NCBI GenBank assembly: GCA_001695595.3
Contig: MBPM02000010.1
Location: forward strand, 496,001-560,000
Source of the DNA: Plasmopara viticola
Lineage: Eukaryota > Oomycota > Peronosporomycetes > Peronosporales > Peronosporaceae
Reading direction: 5' to 3'
Length of the DNA stretch: 64,000 bases
Both the position numbers and the translations under genes were made by a program. Below are positions 13,458-23,575 of the stretch, piece by piece. Each line of letters starts with the position of its first letter. The first letter of the stretch is position 1. The notes beneath the pieces were generated by a model that worked only from the letters and a program-made list of their open reading frames with translations, did not search any database and was not told the origin of the DNA.

Positions 13458-13868
13458 TCAGCAGGTAAAGGTTTTGAAAAGATTTTGGTTTTTGCAGGGG
13501 TGTTGATCATTATACGCTGGAGACTGAGGAATGCGGTAAGTCCTGCGAAGTGGGACAAGATTTGTTGCTGAATTTGCGTCCTTGCTGAAGCACCATGTAT
13601 GCATTCGTAATCTGCGTGCTAAGTCAACAATGTCAATCGTGAGATTGTCCGGCCACCTTAATGGCAGCTGCGCGTGCACAGGCACTTCTAGCACGCGTCT
13701 CGACACGATGACTACTTCATGATTCTGTGCACCAACGGTCTTAAGTCGGAATGCATGGCAATCGGCCATATGCGGAAAAGCAGGTATGGGAGCGTCTCCA
13801 ATATCGTAAAGGTCGTCGGACCAGCTAGTAAGCTGTTCTGCCGTCTTGACGCCCAATATGTACTGCAC
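13458..13868 (-). pseudogene. Unrecognised ORF fragment
   Basis: An open frame of 136 codons runs on the minus strand and is the longest in this part of the window. It has no ATG at its 5' end; the first ATG is about 33 codons in, at 13769. The peptide has Pro-rich and Asp-rich segments (SWSDDLYDIGDAP, VEVPVHAQ-like strand) and reads like a fragment of a folded enzyme, but I do not recognise it. The frame continues upstream without ATG to about 13950, where it meets a stop. It is more GC-balanced than its surroundings. It could be a piece of a host gene or of a transposon. Confidence 0.25.
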
Positions 13869-14009
13869 ACCAATGTGCTGACGATAGATCTTTCTGTGAA
13901 TCGAAGGCTTCGAGCGTCTCTCACCGCTACAGTGCCTTGCCGTCTTTTAGGAAATCGTCGTCGTGTCTCATTCTGATGACGAGAAAAGTGCGTTTGATTC
14001 GACACCTTT

Positions 14010-14705
14010 TATCGCCAAAACGATAACGTGTCTTCTTCTAGCGTAAAATTGACCATTTTGCTACTTAATCTTTGTAACATGGTGCGTCGCGACTTTGCGT
14101 CGTCGTACTGTGACGATGTGCGTAGGTAAAAGTGTAGCAAGCAAAGTCTTGGTAACACAATAACCGTTTACAGTTCTGTGAAAGGAAGAGTTGCGATGAA
14201 TGAATCGCACGATGTCACAGCGAATTCAAGACAATTCCTAGTCTTTACCTGTCGCGCTTTCAAGGCTGGTGACGTCTTGCCGACTGTACTCGTGTATCTG
14301 TCTGCTGTAGGCCCACGCACATCTATAAAATGTGTATCCACAGACAATCAGCAACTGGATCGATTTACAAGAATCGAGCAATTCTTTTAGTGCTGGAAGT
14401 TGACACTTGTGCGACACACAAACGATCAAAACTACAATGATACCGAGAAGCATCTTCTCAGTCGACGATTATAGCTGACTAGAGAGAATCAGAGCGAGAA
14501 AGAAAAGACTCAATACAAGAAAATGTGAACAAAATGGATTGAGTTGTTGCGAAGCTAAAGTCAACGTCGGTATCGGGGGGGCGTCTTAAATAATATCGTC
14601 TCAATTCGGTAGCATCAAAAAGTGCATTGCACTCGCGATCACTGTACTTCTGTCATGTTTAAGCGTGTGTGTCAGCCGAAAAGTTCTTTTCTTATAGCGG
14701 GAAGC
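14010..14705. repeat. 3' flank module of effector-like gene 1
   Basis: This interval lies downstream of the first effector-like gene, which is on the minus strand. It is related to the downstream flanks of the other family members. The segment around 14252-14345 (ttgccgactgtactc and the following bases) matches 16450-16540 and 17690-17760, and the segment 14480-14580 (aatcagagcgag, then the aag-rich block) matches 16676-16790 and 17935-18040. The duplicated unit was therefore much larger than the gene. No intact frame is seen here. Confidence 0.6.
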
Positions 14706-15155
14706 TTAGATCGTTGCGCGAAGGAAGGCAATAAAAGAAAACGTTAAAAATATGCCTCCAAACCAAAGCGCAATCTTCTTAAATTTACTGTACTTTTCGG
14801 GCGGCAGATTTGACGCCTGCTTTGCCAGTTTGCTCATTCCCGCTTCCGGATTCTTGTTCAGGTTTGCGGCGTCTTCTGCTGTATTGTCCGCCGTTTTGGC
14901 AGTCTTGGCGGCCGCTCCAGCTTTGTCGTCAGCCGTATTAAAAGTAGTAGTGGCCTGGTCTTCTAACGGATTCTTCGCAGACTTGAAGCCGAAGTGAGGC
15001 AACGTATGACCACCAATACTAACCGGTAAACGACGACTCGGATGGACCGGACTGTTAGCGTCCACAAGGCTGTCAGCGCTGGCAAAAGTGGAGCTGCACG
15101 CAACAAAGGTGACGACGAGAAAGACGTTGAAGACGTTGAAGACTCTTGAATGCAT
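14706..15155 (-). CDS. Secreted RRLP effector-like protein 1, C-terminal TM helix
   Basis: A single-exon frame of 149 codons starts at ATG (15153-15155). Residues 1-27 are a clear signal peptide (basic start, hydrophobic core, cleavage likely after a Ser-Ala site before Asp28). An SRRLP motif follows at about residues 41-45, the position where oomycete RxLR effectors carry RxLR. A middle region rich in Ala, Thr, Lys and Asp leads to a basic segment and a C-terminal hydrophobic helix (about residues 128-149). No EER motif is visible. It is the most divergent member of the tandem array and matches the second gene of the repeated pair by position and flanks. The inferred role is a host-directed secreted protein that ends in a membrane. 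Function is not known. Confidence 0.8.
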   Translation of the reverse strand: MHSRVFNVFNVFLVVTFVACSSTFASADSLVDANSPVHPSRRLPVSIGGHTLPHFGFKSAKNPLEDQATTTFNTADDKAGAAAKTAKTADNTAEDAANLNKNPEAGMSKLAKQASNLPPEKYSKFKKIALWFGGIFLTFSFIAFLRATI

Positions 15156-15200
15156 GACGTCTGGGTATCAGCACTAAGCCAAAAAGGCTCTTTCGCAAAG

Positions 15201-15218
15201 GCAATTCAAAAGTAATGA
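15201..15218 (-). promoter_or_regulatory. Degenerate core promoter of gene 1
   Basis: On the minus strand TCATTAC (15212-15218) is one mismatch from the oomycete initiator pattern YCAYTYY. It lies 57-63 bp upstream of the ATG, matching the position of the initiator in genes 7 and 8. The companion FPR-like element (pattern MWTTTNC) is weak here. This block is exactly what is missing in front of genes 3 and 5. Confidence 0.4.
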
Positions 15219-15431
15219 CCTCAACGCTCCTAAAGTCTCTCTTATAACAGGCAAAAGAGAGACTTGAGATATGCAGACAGCTTTACGCTTTGCTTTGCAA
15301 CTTGACGACGTCTATTTGATCTTGTACTCTTTTTCGCACTCTGAAAGAAGGTTTATGTACTCGTTTTTGATCCTAACACCATCATTGACCCTTTTTATAC
15401 ATAAACTATCCGCTGACTCCCTCGGCCGACT

Positions 15432-15671
15432 CTAGAACATCAAGGTAGGCTGATGACATGCGAAGACTTGCAGCAGCGCGTGTACGTACACATTCGACAC
15501 GAATGCTGCGAAGTTTCCGAGCGTGTTCACGCTTATCGCTGCCAATGCTCGAAGTAGTAGTAATGTACAATCTGTTACAGCATACATGGACGCAGGAGTC
15601 TTGTAAAGCTTTGTTTGTACCGTTTTGACATACGCGTCTTTAGCATCATAAAATTTACCCCATAAAATCAC
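15432..15671 (-). pseudogene. Intergenic module ORF, copy A (start codon lost)
   Basis: An open frame of 79 codons begins at GTG where the related copy at 26959-27288 has ATG. It encodes a hydrophobic, Leu/Ala/Val-rich peptide beginning ILWGKF and containing FAAFVS near residue 57. The four copies in the window (this one, 18829-19068, 22172-22411 and 26959-27288) align almost without gaps. It lies in the spacer between effector-like genes. It may be a decayed small gene carried along by the duplications, or conserved only because the spacer was recently copied. Confidence 0.3.
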
Positions 15672-16889
15672 TATAATTACCCCTCATTTTAAACAGGATG
15701 AAATTATACAATTACAGTGCGCCGTCTATTTCGATTCACCAGGTCAATAATGTATTAAGCTTTTACCGGCTCTGCGAGCAGTGAGAACAAGCAAATTTAC
15801 TGCAAATCATACGTGCAGATAATGAATCATCGCGCCGTCAGCATAATTGACTATGCGTGCCTTTTGCATTGCATGTCCCTCGAATTTTAATAAAATAATT
15901 ATTATTTTTGCTTTTTTAACTGTCGATCTTCTTTATCGCCAGTATACAAGCATTGCTCCTCCAATCTTTCCATTAAACTATGTAAACATACAAGTTCTGT
16001 CAAATCGTGTCGAGACTCGACAATTACTCTAGAGTTATTTTTTCCGGTACACGTCAATATTCAAGCCAGCAAAAATACCGATAAGACATTTCTTCTTCGA
16101 CTTATTGGTTAAGTGATAAGTGTCGGAGCTTACTCCACGGCCATATAAGTTGGTCGTTGATATGTGCGAAAAGGTGTACATGCCTAGAAATAGCATGTCA
16201 TCGAAACAATAAAAGTGGACCAATACACCGTTGGGTCAGCGTAGTAGTTGCTACTCTTGAGAACGATCGAGCGGTACGAATGAAGTATCCGCGTATCTCG
16301 TTTATAAGCTTTCGTTAATCTCTAAATGTTGTGGGAAACAATTTTTTTGTTGAGCCCGAATATTCCAAGATAATTTTATGCGTCAGTTTGCGTAATATCC
16401 CTCGGCCTTTACAAAGCATTGTCGTTGCAGCAAACTCTAGTCACGCAATCAAAGTTAGTGATGAATTGCCGACTGTGCTCAAGTATGATTCTGCTGCAGG
16501 CTCATGCACTTATATAAACGGGTGCACTTACAATCTGCTTTTGAACTATTTGAAGGATTCGAATTCTTCTTTGAAGGCTTGACACTATTTAGCGCACAAA
16601 AGGTCACTCGCAATGTCTCATGCAATGCGGAATACAAATTACAATACGGAGCAACCATAACTTACGTGTCCAGATAAAATCAGAGCGAAATAGAAGAGAG
16701 CAAGTCAAGCAAATGCGAACAAAATGGATTTAGCTGTTACGAGGTCGAAGTCGAAATCGGTGTTGAGGGGCCGTCATGAAAATTTGATTGCTCCGTGCCG
16801 CGGCTTAGGCCGTAAAGAAGTGCATTGAACTCGAAAGTACTCTATTTCTGTCATTTTTGGTCGTAAGTGTCAGCTGAAAACTTCTCGTC

Positions 16890-17351
16890 TTAGTCGGATT
16901 TTTTGAACATTGCGTGAATCAAGACGATAAGAACAACAACTATAAGAAATTCGCCAGCCCAAAGCCCAACCGTCTTCAATTTACTGCGCTTCTCAGGCGA
17001 CAATTTTGAAATCTGTTTGGCCAGTTTTTCGATCTCCTTCTCCGAAAGCGTTCTCGTGTTTGCGGCGTTTCCCGCTGCGTCGTCTGCCGTTTTTGTGGTT
17101 TTGGCGGCTGCTCCAGCATTATCGTCAGCAGATCTTAGTATATTGGCGGCCTGCTCACTTGATGGGCTCTTTGCAGCTTTAGAGCCAAAGAAAGGTAATG
17201 TGTGACCACCAATACTGACTGGTAAACGACGACTCGGATGGACGTTAACGTTAGCGTCCACATGGCCGTCGGCTCCGGCACGAGTGGAGCTGCACGCGAC
17301 AAAGGCGGCGATGAGAAGGACGTTGACGACTCTGAAGACTCTGAGATGCAT
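16890..17351 (-). CDS. Secreted RRLP effector-like protein 2, C-terminal TM helix
   Basis: The frame has 153 codons with ATG at 17349-17351 and no intron needed. The signal peptide spans residues 1-27 (cleavage after AGA), SRRLP is at 40-44, and a SIGGHTLPFFG segment follows. An Ala-rich middle holds two related blocks (NAGAAAKT and DAAGNAAN), then a charged helix with LSEKEIEK and PEKRSKLK. A strong membrane helix (about residues 127-147) ends in a short basic tail, HAMFKKSD. There is no EER motif and no WY-type fold that I can see. Genes 4 and 6 are close paralogues. The expected product enters the secretory pathway and has a single helix at its tail, as some downy mildew RxLR effectors do that go to host endomembranes; that is inference. 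Confidence 0.85.
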   Translation of the reverse strand: MHLRVFRVVNVLLIAAFVACSSTRAGADGHVDANVNVHPSRRLPVSIGGHTLPFFGSKAAKSPSSEQAANILRSADDNAGAAAKTTKTADDAAGNAANTRTLSEKEIEKLAKQISKLSPEKRSKLKTVGLWAGEFLIVVVLIVLIHAMFKKSD

Positions 17352-17393
17352 GATGTTTAGGTAGCAGCACTTTGGTACGTTTTTCTCGCGTGG

Positions 17394-17405
17394 GCAAATT
17401 CTGAG
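17394..17405 (-). promoter_or_regulatory. FPR-like core promoter element of gene 2
   Basis: AATTTGC on the minus strand (17394-17400) fits the FPR pattern MWTTTNC reported beside the initiator in Phytophthora promoters. It lies 43 bp upstream of the ATG. The adjacent initiator is degenerate (CTCAG where TCAYTYY is expected). The same arrangement occurs at 20737-20748 for gene 4 and 24080-24091 for gene 6. Confidence 0.4.
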
Positions 17406-18146
17406 CCATTATTTTTGCGGTATAGGCAAAAAGACTTTAAACATATGGCCAATTTTACCCATCTACTTTGCAACTTGTCGACCTATTGTCCAGTTTATTT
17501 TGTACTCTATTGTGGCCTTTGTGCCTCATGGCATTTTCGAGTAGTATCGTGTTTACTGCTGCCAATACTTTCGGTTGATACCTAAATGTTACAAAAACAC
17601 TTATTAATCAACTATATAGATTAGTTTGTATGGTATCTCTCAGCTTCGAAAACAGCTTATCCAAGACTAATTCTGTCACGCATTTAAGGCTGGTTACGTA
17701 TTGCCGACTGTACTCTAAAATCACTTTGCCGCAAGCTCATGCGCAGATATAAACGGATTTTTTTGCAAATACTCAGCTACTGAATCCATTCAAAGATATC
17801 GATTTGTTCTTTCAAAGCTAAAAGTTGGCACTAGTGCAGCGCACAACTGGTCACCCGCGGTGTCTCATGCGATGCGGAAATCAAATCACAATGATACAGA
17901 GCAGTCTTTACTCAGTCAACGGTCTAGCTGTCTAGAAAAAGTCAGAGCGAACTAGAAAAGAGCAAAGACAAGCAAATGCGAAAAAAAAGATACGAAGTGA
18001 AAGTCGAAGTCGGTATCGAGGGCCGTAATAAAACAAAGTCTATTGCTCCGTGCCGCGGCTTAGGTCATAAAGAAGTGCATTTAACTCGATATAACTGTAT
18101 TTGTGGCATTTTTGGTCGTATGTGTCAGCTTGTCTTAGTGGTGATC

Positions 18147-18581
18147 TCAAAACGCTGCCTTAAGAAAGGCAAAAAGAATTACACCTAAAAGAAAGCCTCC
18201 AATCCAAAGGCCAATCGTCTTGAATTTACTGCGCTTCTTAGGCGGCAACTTTGACAATTGCTTTGCCACTTCTTTTAAATCCTCCTTCGAAAGCTTGTAC
18301 GCGTTTTCAGCATTTCCCACTACGCCGTCTGCTGTTTTTGCGGGTTTGGCGGCTGCTCCAGCATTGTTGTCAGCCTGCTTCAAAGCGTCTATGGTCTCGT
18401 CGCTTGAAATTTTCTTTGCAAATTTCACGTCTACGTGAGGTACTGTTTGAAGTCCACTCGTATTAATAGGTAAACGACGACTCTGATGGACGGCATTCCC
18501 ATGGCCGTCGGCGCTGGCACGAGTGGAGCTGCATACGACAAAGGTGGCGACGAGAAAGGTGCTGAAGACTCTGAAATGCAT
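18147..18581 (-). CDS. Secreted RRLP effector-like protein 3, C-terminal TM helix
   Basis: The frame has 144 codons with ATG at 18579-18581. The signal peptide spans residues 1-24 (cleavage after ASA), SRRLP is at 34-38, and the middle region is Ala/Lys/Asp-rich (NNAGAAAKPAKTADG). The charged segment PPKKRSKFK precedes a C-terminal hydrophobic helix (about residues 122-144) that ends the protein. The product is identical to that of gene 5 and differs from gene 7 by a few residues near 90-115. Its upstream region lacks the 37 bp that hold the predicted core promoter in gene 1, so this copy may be silent or use another start. Confidence 0.82.
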   Translation of the reverse strand: MHFRVFSTFLVATFVVCSSTRASADGHGNAVHQSRRLPINTSGLQTVPHVDVKFAKKISSDETIDALKQADNNAGAAAKPAKTADGVVGNAENAYKLSKEDLKEVAKQLSKLPPKKRSKFKTIGLWIGGFLLGVILFAFLKAAF

Positions 18582-18828
18582 GATGTTTGGGTATCAGCAC
18601 TAAGCCAACTCAGCGCTCCTAAAGTCGCTATTTCAACAGGCAAAAGAGAGACTTAAGATATGCAGACAGCTTTACGCTTTGCTTTGCAACTTGACGACGT
18701 CTATTTGATCTTGTACTCTTTTTCGCACTTTAAAAGAAGGTTTATGTATTCGTTTTTGAACCCAACACCATCATTGACCCTTTTTATACATACACTATTC
18801 GCACGCATGCTGACTCCCTCGGCCGACT

Positions 18829-19068
18829 TTAGAACGTCAAGGTAGGCTCATGACATGCGAAGACTTGCAGCAGCGCGTTTACGTACACATTCGACACGAA
18901 TGCTGCGAAGTTTCCGAGCGTGTTCACACTTATCGCTGCCAATGCTCGAAGTAGTAGTAATGGACAATCTGTTACAGCATACATGAACGCAGGAGTCTTG
19001 TAAAGCTTTGTTTGTACCGTTTTGACATACGCGTCTTTAGCATCATAAAATTTACCCCATAAAATCAC
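18829..19068 (-). pseudogene. Intergenic module ORF, copy B (start codon lost)
   Basis: Second copy of the 79-codon hydrophobic frame described at 15432-15671, again beginning at GTG. It differs from copy A at a few residues and is identical to the copy at 22172-22411. It lies about 250 bp upstream of gene 3, in the spacer shared by all units. Confidence 0.3.
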
Positions 19069-20232
19069 TATAATTACCCCTCATTTTAAACAGGTATTAA
19101 GCTTTTACCGGCTCTGCGAGCAGTGAGAACAAGCAAATTTACTGCAAATTATACGTGCAGATAATGAATCATCGCGCCGTCAGCATAATTGACTATGCGT
19201 GCCTTTTGCATTGCATGTCCCTCGAATTTTAACAAAATAATTATTATTTTTGCTTTTTTAACTGTCGATCTTCTTTATCGCCAGTATACAAGCATTGCTC
19301 CTCCAATCTTTTCATTAAACTATGTAAACATACAAGTTCTGTCAAATAGTGTAGAGACTCGACAATTACTTTAGAGTTATTTTTTCCGGTATACGTCAGT
19401 ATTCAAGCCAGAAAAAATACCGATAAGACATTTCTTCTTTGACTTATTGGTTAAGTGATAAGTGTCGGAGCTTACTCCACGGCCGTATAAGTTGGTCGTT
19501 AATATGTGCGAAAAGGTGTTCATGCCTGGAGATAGCATGTCATCAAAACAATAAAAGTGGACCTACACAACGTTGGGTCAGCGTAGTAGTTGCTACTCTT
19601 GAGAACGATCGAGCGGTACGAATGAAGTATCCGCGTATCTCGTTTATAAGCTTTCGTTAATCTCTAAATGTTGTGGGAAACAATTTTTTTGTTGAGCCCG
19701 AATATTCCAAGATAATTTTATGCGTCAGTTTGCGTAATATCCCTCGGCCTTTACAAAGCATTGTCGTTGCAGCAAACTCTAGTCACGCAATCAAAGTTAG
19801 TGATGAATTGCCGACTGTGCTCAAATATGATTCTGCTGCAGGCTCATGCACTTATATAAACGGGTGCACTTACAATCTGCTTTTGAATTATTTGAAGGAT
19901 TCGAATTCTTCTTTAAAGGCTTGACGCTAGTTTAGCGCACAGAAGGTCACTCGCAATGTCTTATGCAATGCGGAATACAAATCACAATACGGAGCAAACT
20001 TAACTTGCCTGTCAAGATAAAATCACAGCTAAAAAGAAGAGAGCAAGTCAAGCAAATGCGAACAAAGTGGATTAAGTTGTTACGAGGTGGAAGTCGAAGT
20101 CGGTGCCGAGGGGCCATCATGAAAATTCGATTGCTCCGTGCCGCGATTTGGGCCGTAAAGAAGTGCATTGAACTCGAAAGTACTCGATTTCTGTCATTTT
20201 TGGTCGTAAGTGTCAGCTGAAAACTTCTCGTC

Positions 20233-20694
20233 TTAGCCGAAGTTTTTCGACATTGCGTAAATCAAGACGATGAGAACAACAACTATAAGAAATTCGCCAG
20301 CCCAAAGCCCAACCGTCTTCAATTTACTGCGCTTCTCAGGCGACAATTTTGAAATCTGTTTGGCCAGTTTTTCGATCTCCTTCTCCGAAAGCGTTCTCGT
20401 GTTTGCGGCGTTTCCCGCTGCGTCGTCTGCCGTTTTTGTGGTTTTGGCGGCTGCTCCAGCATTATCGTCAGCAGATCTTAGTATATTGGCGGCCTGCTCA
20501 CTTGATGGGCTCTTTGCAGCTTTAGAGCCAAAGAAAGGTAATGTATGACCACCAATACTGACTGGTAAACGACGACTCGGATGGACGTTAACGTTAGCGT
20601 CCACATGGCCGTCGGCTCCGGCACGAGTGGAGCTGCACGCGACAAAGGCGGCGATGAGAAGGACGTTGACGACTCTGAAGACTCTGAGATGCAT
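20233..20694 (-). CDS. Secreted RRLP effector-like protein 4, chimeric gene
   Basis: The frame has 153 codons starting at ATG, with the same architecture as gene 2: signal peptide, SRRLP at 40-44, Ala-rich middle, basic segment and C-terminal membrane helix. From the start to about residue 143 the protein is identical to gene 2. The last residues (YAMSKNFG) are those of gene 6, not the HAMFKKSD of gene 2. Diagnostic bases place the switch between 20272 (gene 6-like) and 20367 (gene 2-like). The gene keeps an open frame and an FPR-like element at 20737-20743, so it may be functional. Confidence 0.85.
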   Translation of the reverse strand: MHLRVFRVVNVLLIAAFVACSSTRAGADGHVDANVNVHPSRRLPVSIGGHTLPFFGSKAAKSPSSEQAANILRSADDNAGAAAKTTKTADDAAGNAANTRTLSEKEIEKLAKQISKLSPEKRSKLKTVGLWAGEFLIVVVLIVLIYAMSKNFG

Positions 20695-21489
20695 GATGTT
20701 TAGGTAGCAGCACTTTGGTACGTTTTTCTCGCGTGGGCAAATTCTGAGCCATTATTTTTGCGGTATAGGCAAAAAGACTTTAAACATATGGCCAATTTTA
20801 CCCATCTACTTTGCAACTTGTCGACCTATTGTCCAGTTTATTTTGTACTCTATTGTGGCCTTTGTGCCTCATGGCATTTTCGAGTAGTATCGTGTTTACT
20901 GCTGCCAATACTTTCGGTTGATACCTAAATGTTACAAAAACACTTATTAATCAACTATATAGATTAGTTTGTATGGTATCTCTCAGCTTCGAAAACAGCT
21001 TATCCAAGACTAATTCTGTCACGCATTTAAGGCTGGTTACGTATTGCCGACTGTACTCTAAAATCACTTTGCCGCAAGCTCATGCGCAGATATAAACGGA
21101 TTTTTTTGCAAATACTCAGCTACTGAATCCATTCAAAGATATCGATTTGTTCTTTCAAAGCTAAAAGTTGGCACTAGTGCAGCGCACAACTGGTCACCCG
21201 CGGTGTCTCATGCGATGCGGAAATCAAATCACAATGATACAGAGCAGTCTTTACTCAGTCAACGGTCTAGCTGTCTAGAAAAAGTCAGAGCGAACTAGAA
21301 AAGAGCAAAGACAAGCAAATGCGAAAAAAAAGATACGAAGTGAAAGTCGAAGTCGGTATCGAGGGCCGTAATAAAACAAAGTCTATTGCTCCGTGCCGCG
21401 GCTTAGGTCATAAAGAAGTGCATTTAACTCGATATAACTGTATTTGTGGCATTTTTGGTCGTATGTGTCAGCTTGTCTTAGTGGTGATC

Positions 21490-21924
21490 TCAAAACGCTG
21501 CCTTAAGAAAGGCAAAAAGAATTACACCTAAAAGAAAGCCTCCAATCCAAAGGCCAATCGTCTTGAATTTACTGCGCTTCTTAGGCGGCAACTTTGACAA
21601 TTGCTTTGCCACTTCTTTTAAATCCTCCTTCGAAAGCTTGTACGCGTTTTCAGCATTTCCCACTACGCCGTCTGCTGTTTTTGCGGGTTTGGCGGCTGCT
21701 CCAGCATTGTTGTCAGCCTGCTTCAAAGCGTCTATGGTCTCGTCGCTTGAAATTTTCTTTGCAAATTTCACGTCTACGTGAGGTACTGTTTGAAGTCCAC
21801 TCGTATTAATAGGTAAACGACGACTCTGATGGACGGCATTCCCATGGCCGTCGGCGCTGGCACGAGTGGAGCTGCATACGACAAAGGTGGCGACGAGAAA
21901 GGTGCTGAAGACTCTGAAATGCAT
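21490..21924 (-). CDS. Secreted RRLP effector-like protein 5, identical to protein 3
   Basis: The 144-codon frame is identical in protein to gene 3, 3,343 bp away, and was created by the most recent duplication. It has the same signal peptide, SRRLP at 34-38 and tail helix. Its upstream sequence carries the same 37-bp deletion (junction at 21951/21952), which removes the predicted initiator region. Two identical proteins behind identical damaged promoters suggest either recent silence or use of a start further upstream. Confidence 0.82.
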   Translation of the reverse strand: MHFRVFSTFLVATFVVCSSTRASADGHGNAVHQSRRLPINTSGLQTVPHVDVKFAKKISSDETIDALKQADNNAGAAAKPAKTADGVVGNAENAYKLSKEDLKEVAKQLSKLPPKKRSKFKTIGLWIGGFLLGVILFAFLKAAF

Positions 21925-22171
21925 GATGTTTGGGTATCAGCACTAAGCCAACTCAGCGCTCCTAAAGTCGCTATTTCAACAGGCAAAAGAGAGACTTAAG
22001 ATATGCAGACAGCTTTACGCTTTGCTTTGCAACTTGACGACGTCTATTTGATCTTGTACTCTTTTTCGCACTTTAAAAGAAGGTTTATGTATTCGTTTTT
22101 GAACCCAACACCATCATTGACCCTTTTTATACATACACTATTCGCACGCATGCTGACTCCCTCGGCCGACT

Positions 22172-22411
22172 TTAGAACGTCAAGGTAGGCTCATGACATG
22201 CGAAGACTTGCAGCAGCGCGTTTACGTACACATTCGACACGAATGCTGCGAAGTTTCCGAGCGTGTTCACACTTATCGCTGCCAATGCTCGAAGTAGTAG
22301 TAATGGACAATCTGTTACAGCATACATGAACGCAGGAGTCTTGTAAAGCTTTGTTTGTACCGTTTTGACATACGCGTCTTTAGCATCATAAAATTTACCC
22401 CATAAAATCAC
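22172..22411 (-). pseudogene. Intergenic module ORF, copy C (start codon lost)
   Basis: Third copy of the 79-codon hydrophobic frame, identical to copy B. It begins at GTG where the copy at 26959-27288 has ATG. I treat it as a decayed or non-coding module. Confidence 0.3.
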
Positions 22412-23575
22412 TATAATTACCCCTCATTTTAAACAGGTATTAAGCTTTTACCGGCTCTGCGAGCAGTGAGAACAAGCAAATTTACTGCAAATTATACGTG
22501 CAGATAATGAATCATCGCGCCGTCAGCATAATTGACTATGCGTGCCTTTTGCATTGCATGTCCCTCGAATTTTAACAAAATAATTATTATTTTTGCTTTT
22601 TTAACTGTCGATCTTCTTTATCGCCAGTATACAAGCATTGCTCCTCCAATCTTTTCATTAAACTATGTAAACATACAAGTTCTGTCAAATAGTGTAGAGA
22701 CTCGACAATTACTTTAGAGTTATTTTTTCCGGTATACGTCAGTATTCAAGCCAGAAAAAATACCGATAAGACATTTCTTCTTTGACTTATTGGTTAAGTG
22801 ATAAGTGTCGGAGCTTACTCCACGGCCGTATAAGTTGGTCGTTAATATGTGCGAAAAGGTGTTCATGCCTGGAGATAGCATGTCATCAAAACAATAAAAG
22901 TGGACCTACACAACGTTGGGTCAGCGTAGTAGTTGCTACTCTTGAGAACGATCGAGCGGTACGAATGAAGTATCCGCGTATCTCGTTTATAAGCTTTCGT
23001 TAATCTCTAAATGTTGTGGGAAACAATTTTTTTGTTGAGCCCGAATATTCCAAGATAATTTTATGCGTCAGTTTGCGTAATATCCCTCGGCCTTTACAAA
23101 GCATTGTCGTTGCAGCAAACTCTAGTCACGCAATCAAAGTTAGTGATGAATTGCCGACTGTGCTCAAATATGATTCTGCTGCAGGCTCATGCACTTATAT
23201 AAACGGGTGCACTTACAATCTGCTTTTGAATTATTTGAAGGATTCGAATTCTTCTTTAAAGGCTTGACGCTAGTTTAGCGCACAGAAGGTCACTCGCAAT
23301 GTCTTATGCAATGCGGAATACAAATTACAATACGGAGCAAACTTAACTTGCCTGTCAAGATAAAATCACAGCTAAAAAGAAGAGAGCAAGTCAAGCAAAT
23401 GCGAACAAAGTGGATTAAGTTGTTACGAGGTGGAAGTCGAAGTCGGTGCCGAGGGGCCATCATGAAAATTCGATTGCTCCGTGCCGCGATTTGGGCCGTA
23501 AAGAAGTGCATTGAACTCGAAAGTACTCGATTTCTGTCATTTTTGGTCGTAAGTGTCAGCTGAAAACTTCTCGTC

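Larger units (their letters stand above)
15753..19094. repeat. Tandem unit A of the effector array
   Basis: First of three units that begin at the same bases (tattaagcttttaccgg at 15753, 19095 and 22438). It carries genes 2 and 3 on the minus strand with their flanks. The offset between units A and B is 3,342-3,343 bp across the unit. Left of the boundary, copy A also has about 55 bp (15694-15750) that are absent from the equivalent points in front of units B and C. Its left third differs from unit B by scattered substitutions, while its right two thirds are almost identical to B. Confidence 0.9.
19095..22437. repeat. Tandem unit B (3,343 bp), a recombinant of A and C
   Basis: Unit B holds genes 4 and 5. 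Its left part (about 18.6-20.27 kb) is almost identical to unit C, with one visible difference near 19982 (c against t at 23325). Its right part (about 20.37-21.95 kb) is almost identical to unit A. The switch falls inside gene 4. This is the footprint of a tandem duplication by unequal crossing-over between the homologous tails of two genes. Confidence 0.9.

Noticed and set aside
14752..14997. Plus-strand open frames opposite the effector-like genes (also at 17017, 18220, 20270, 21563, 23613 and 25230)
   Set aside because: They are antisense shadows of the Ala-rich minus-strand genes, whose signal peptides and conserved motifs show which strand codes.
15700..15755. A possible small insertion element of 55 bp in front of unit A, absent from units B and C
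   Set aside because: It has no inverted ends or target duplication; a simple deletion in the B/C ancestor explains it.
19673..19924. 83-codon plus-strand frame repeated in units A, B and C (16331, 19673, 23016)
   Set aside because: Identity between units is expected from recent duplication, it has no ATG start, and related flanks at 14.2 kb and 17.7 kb have stops in the frame, so it is not supported as a gene.
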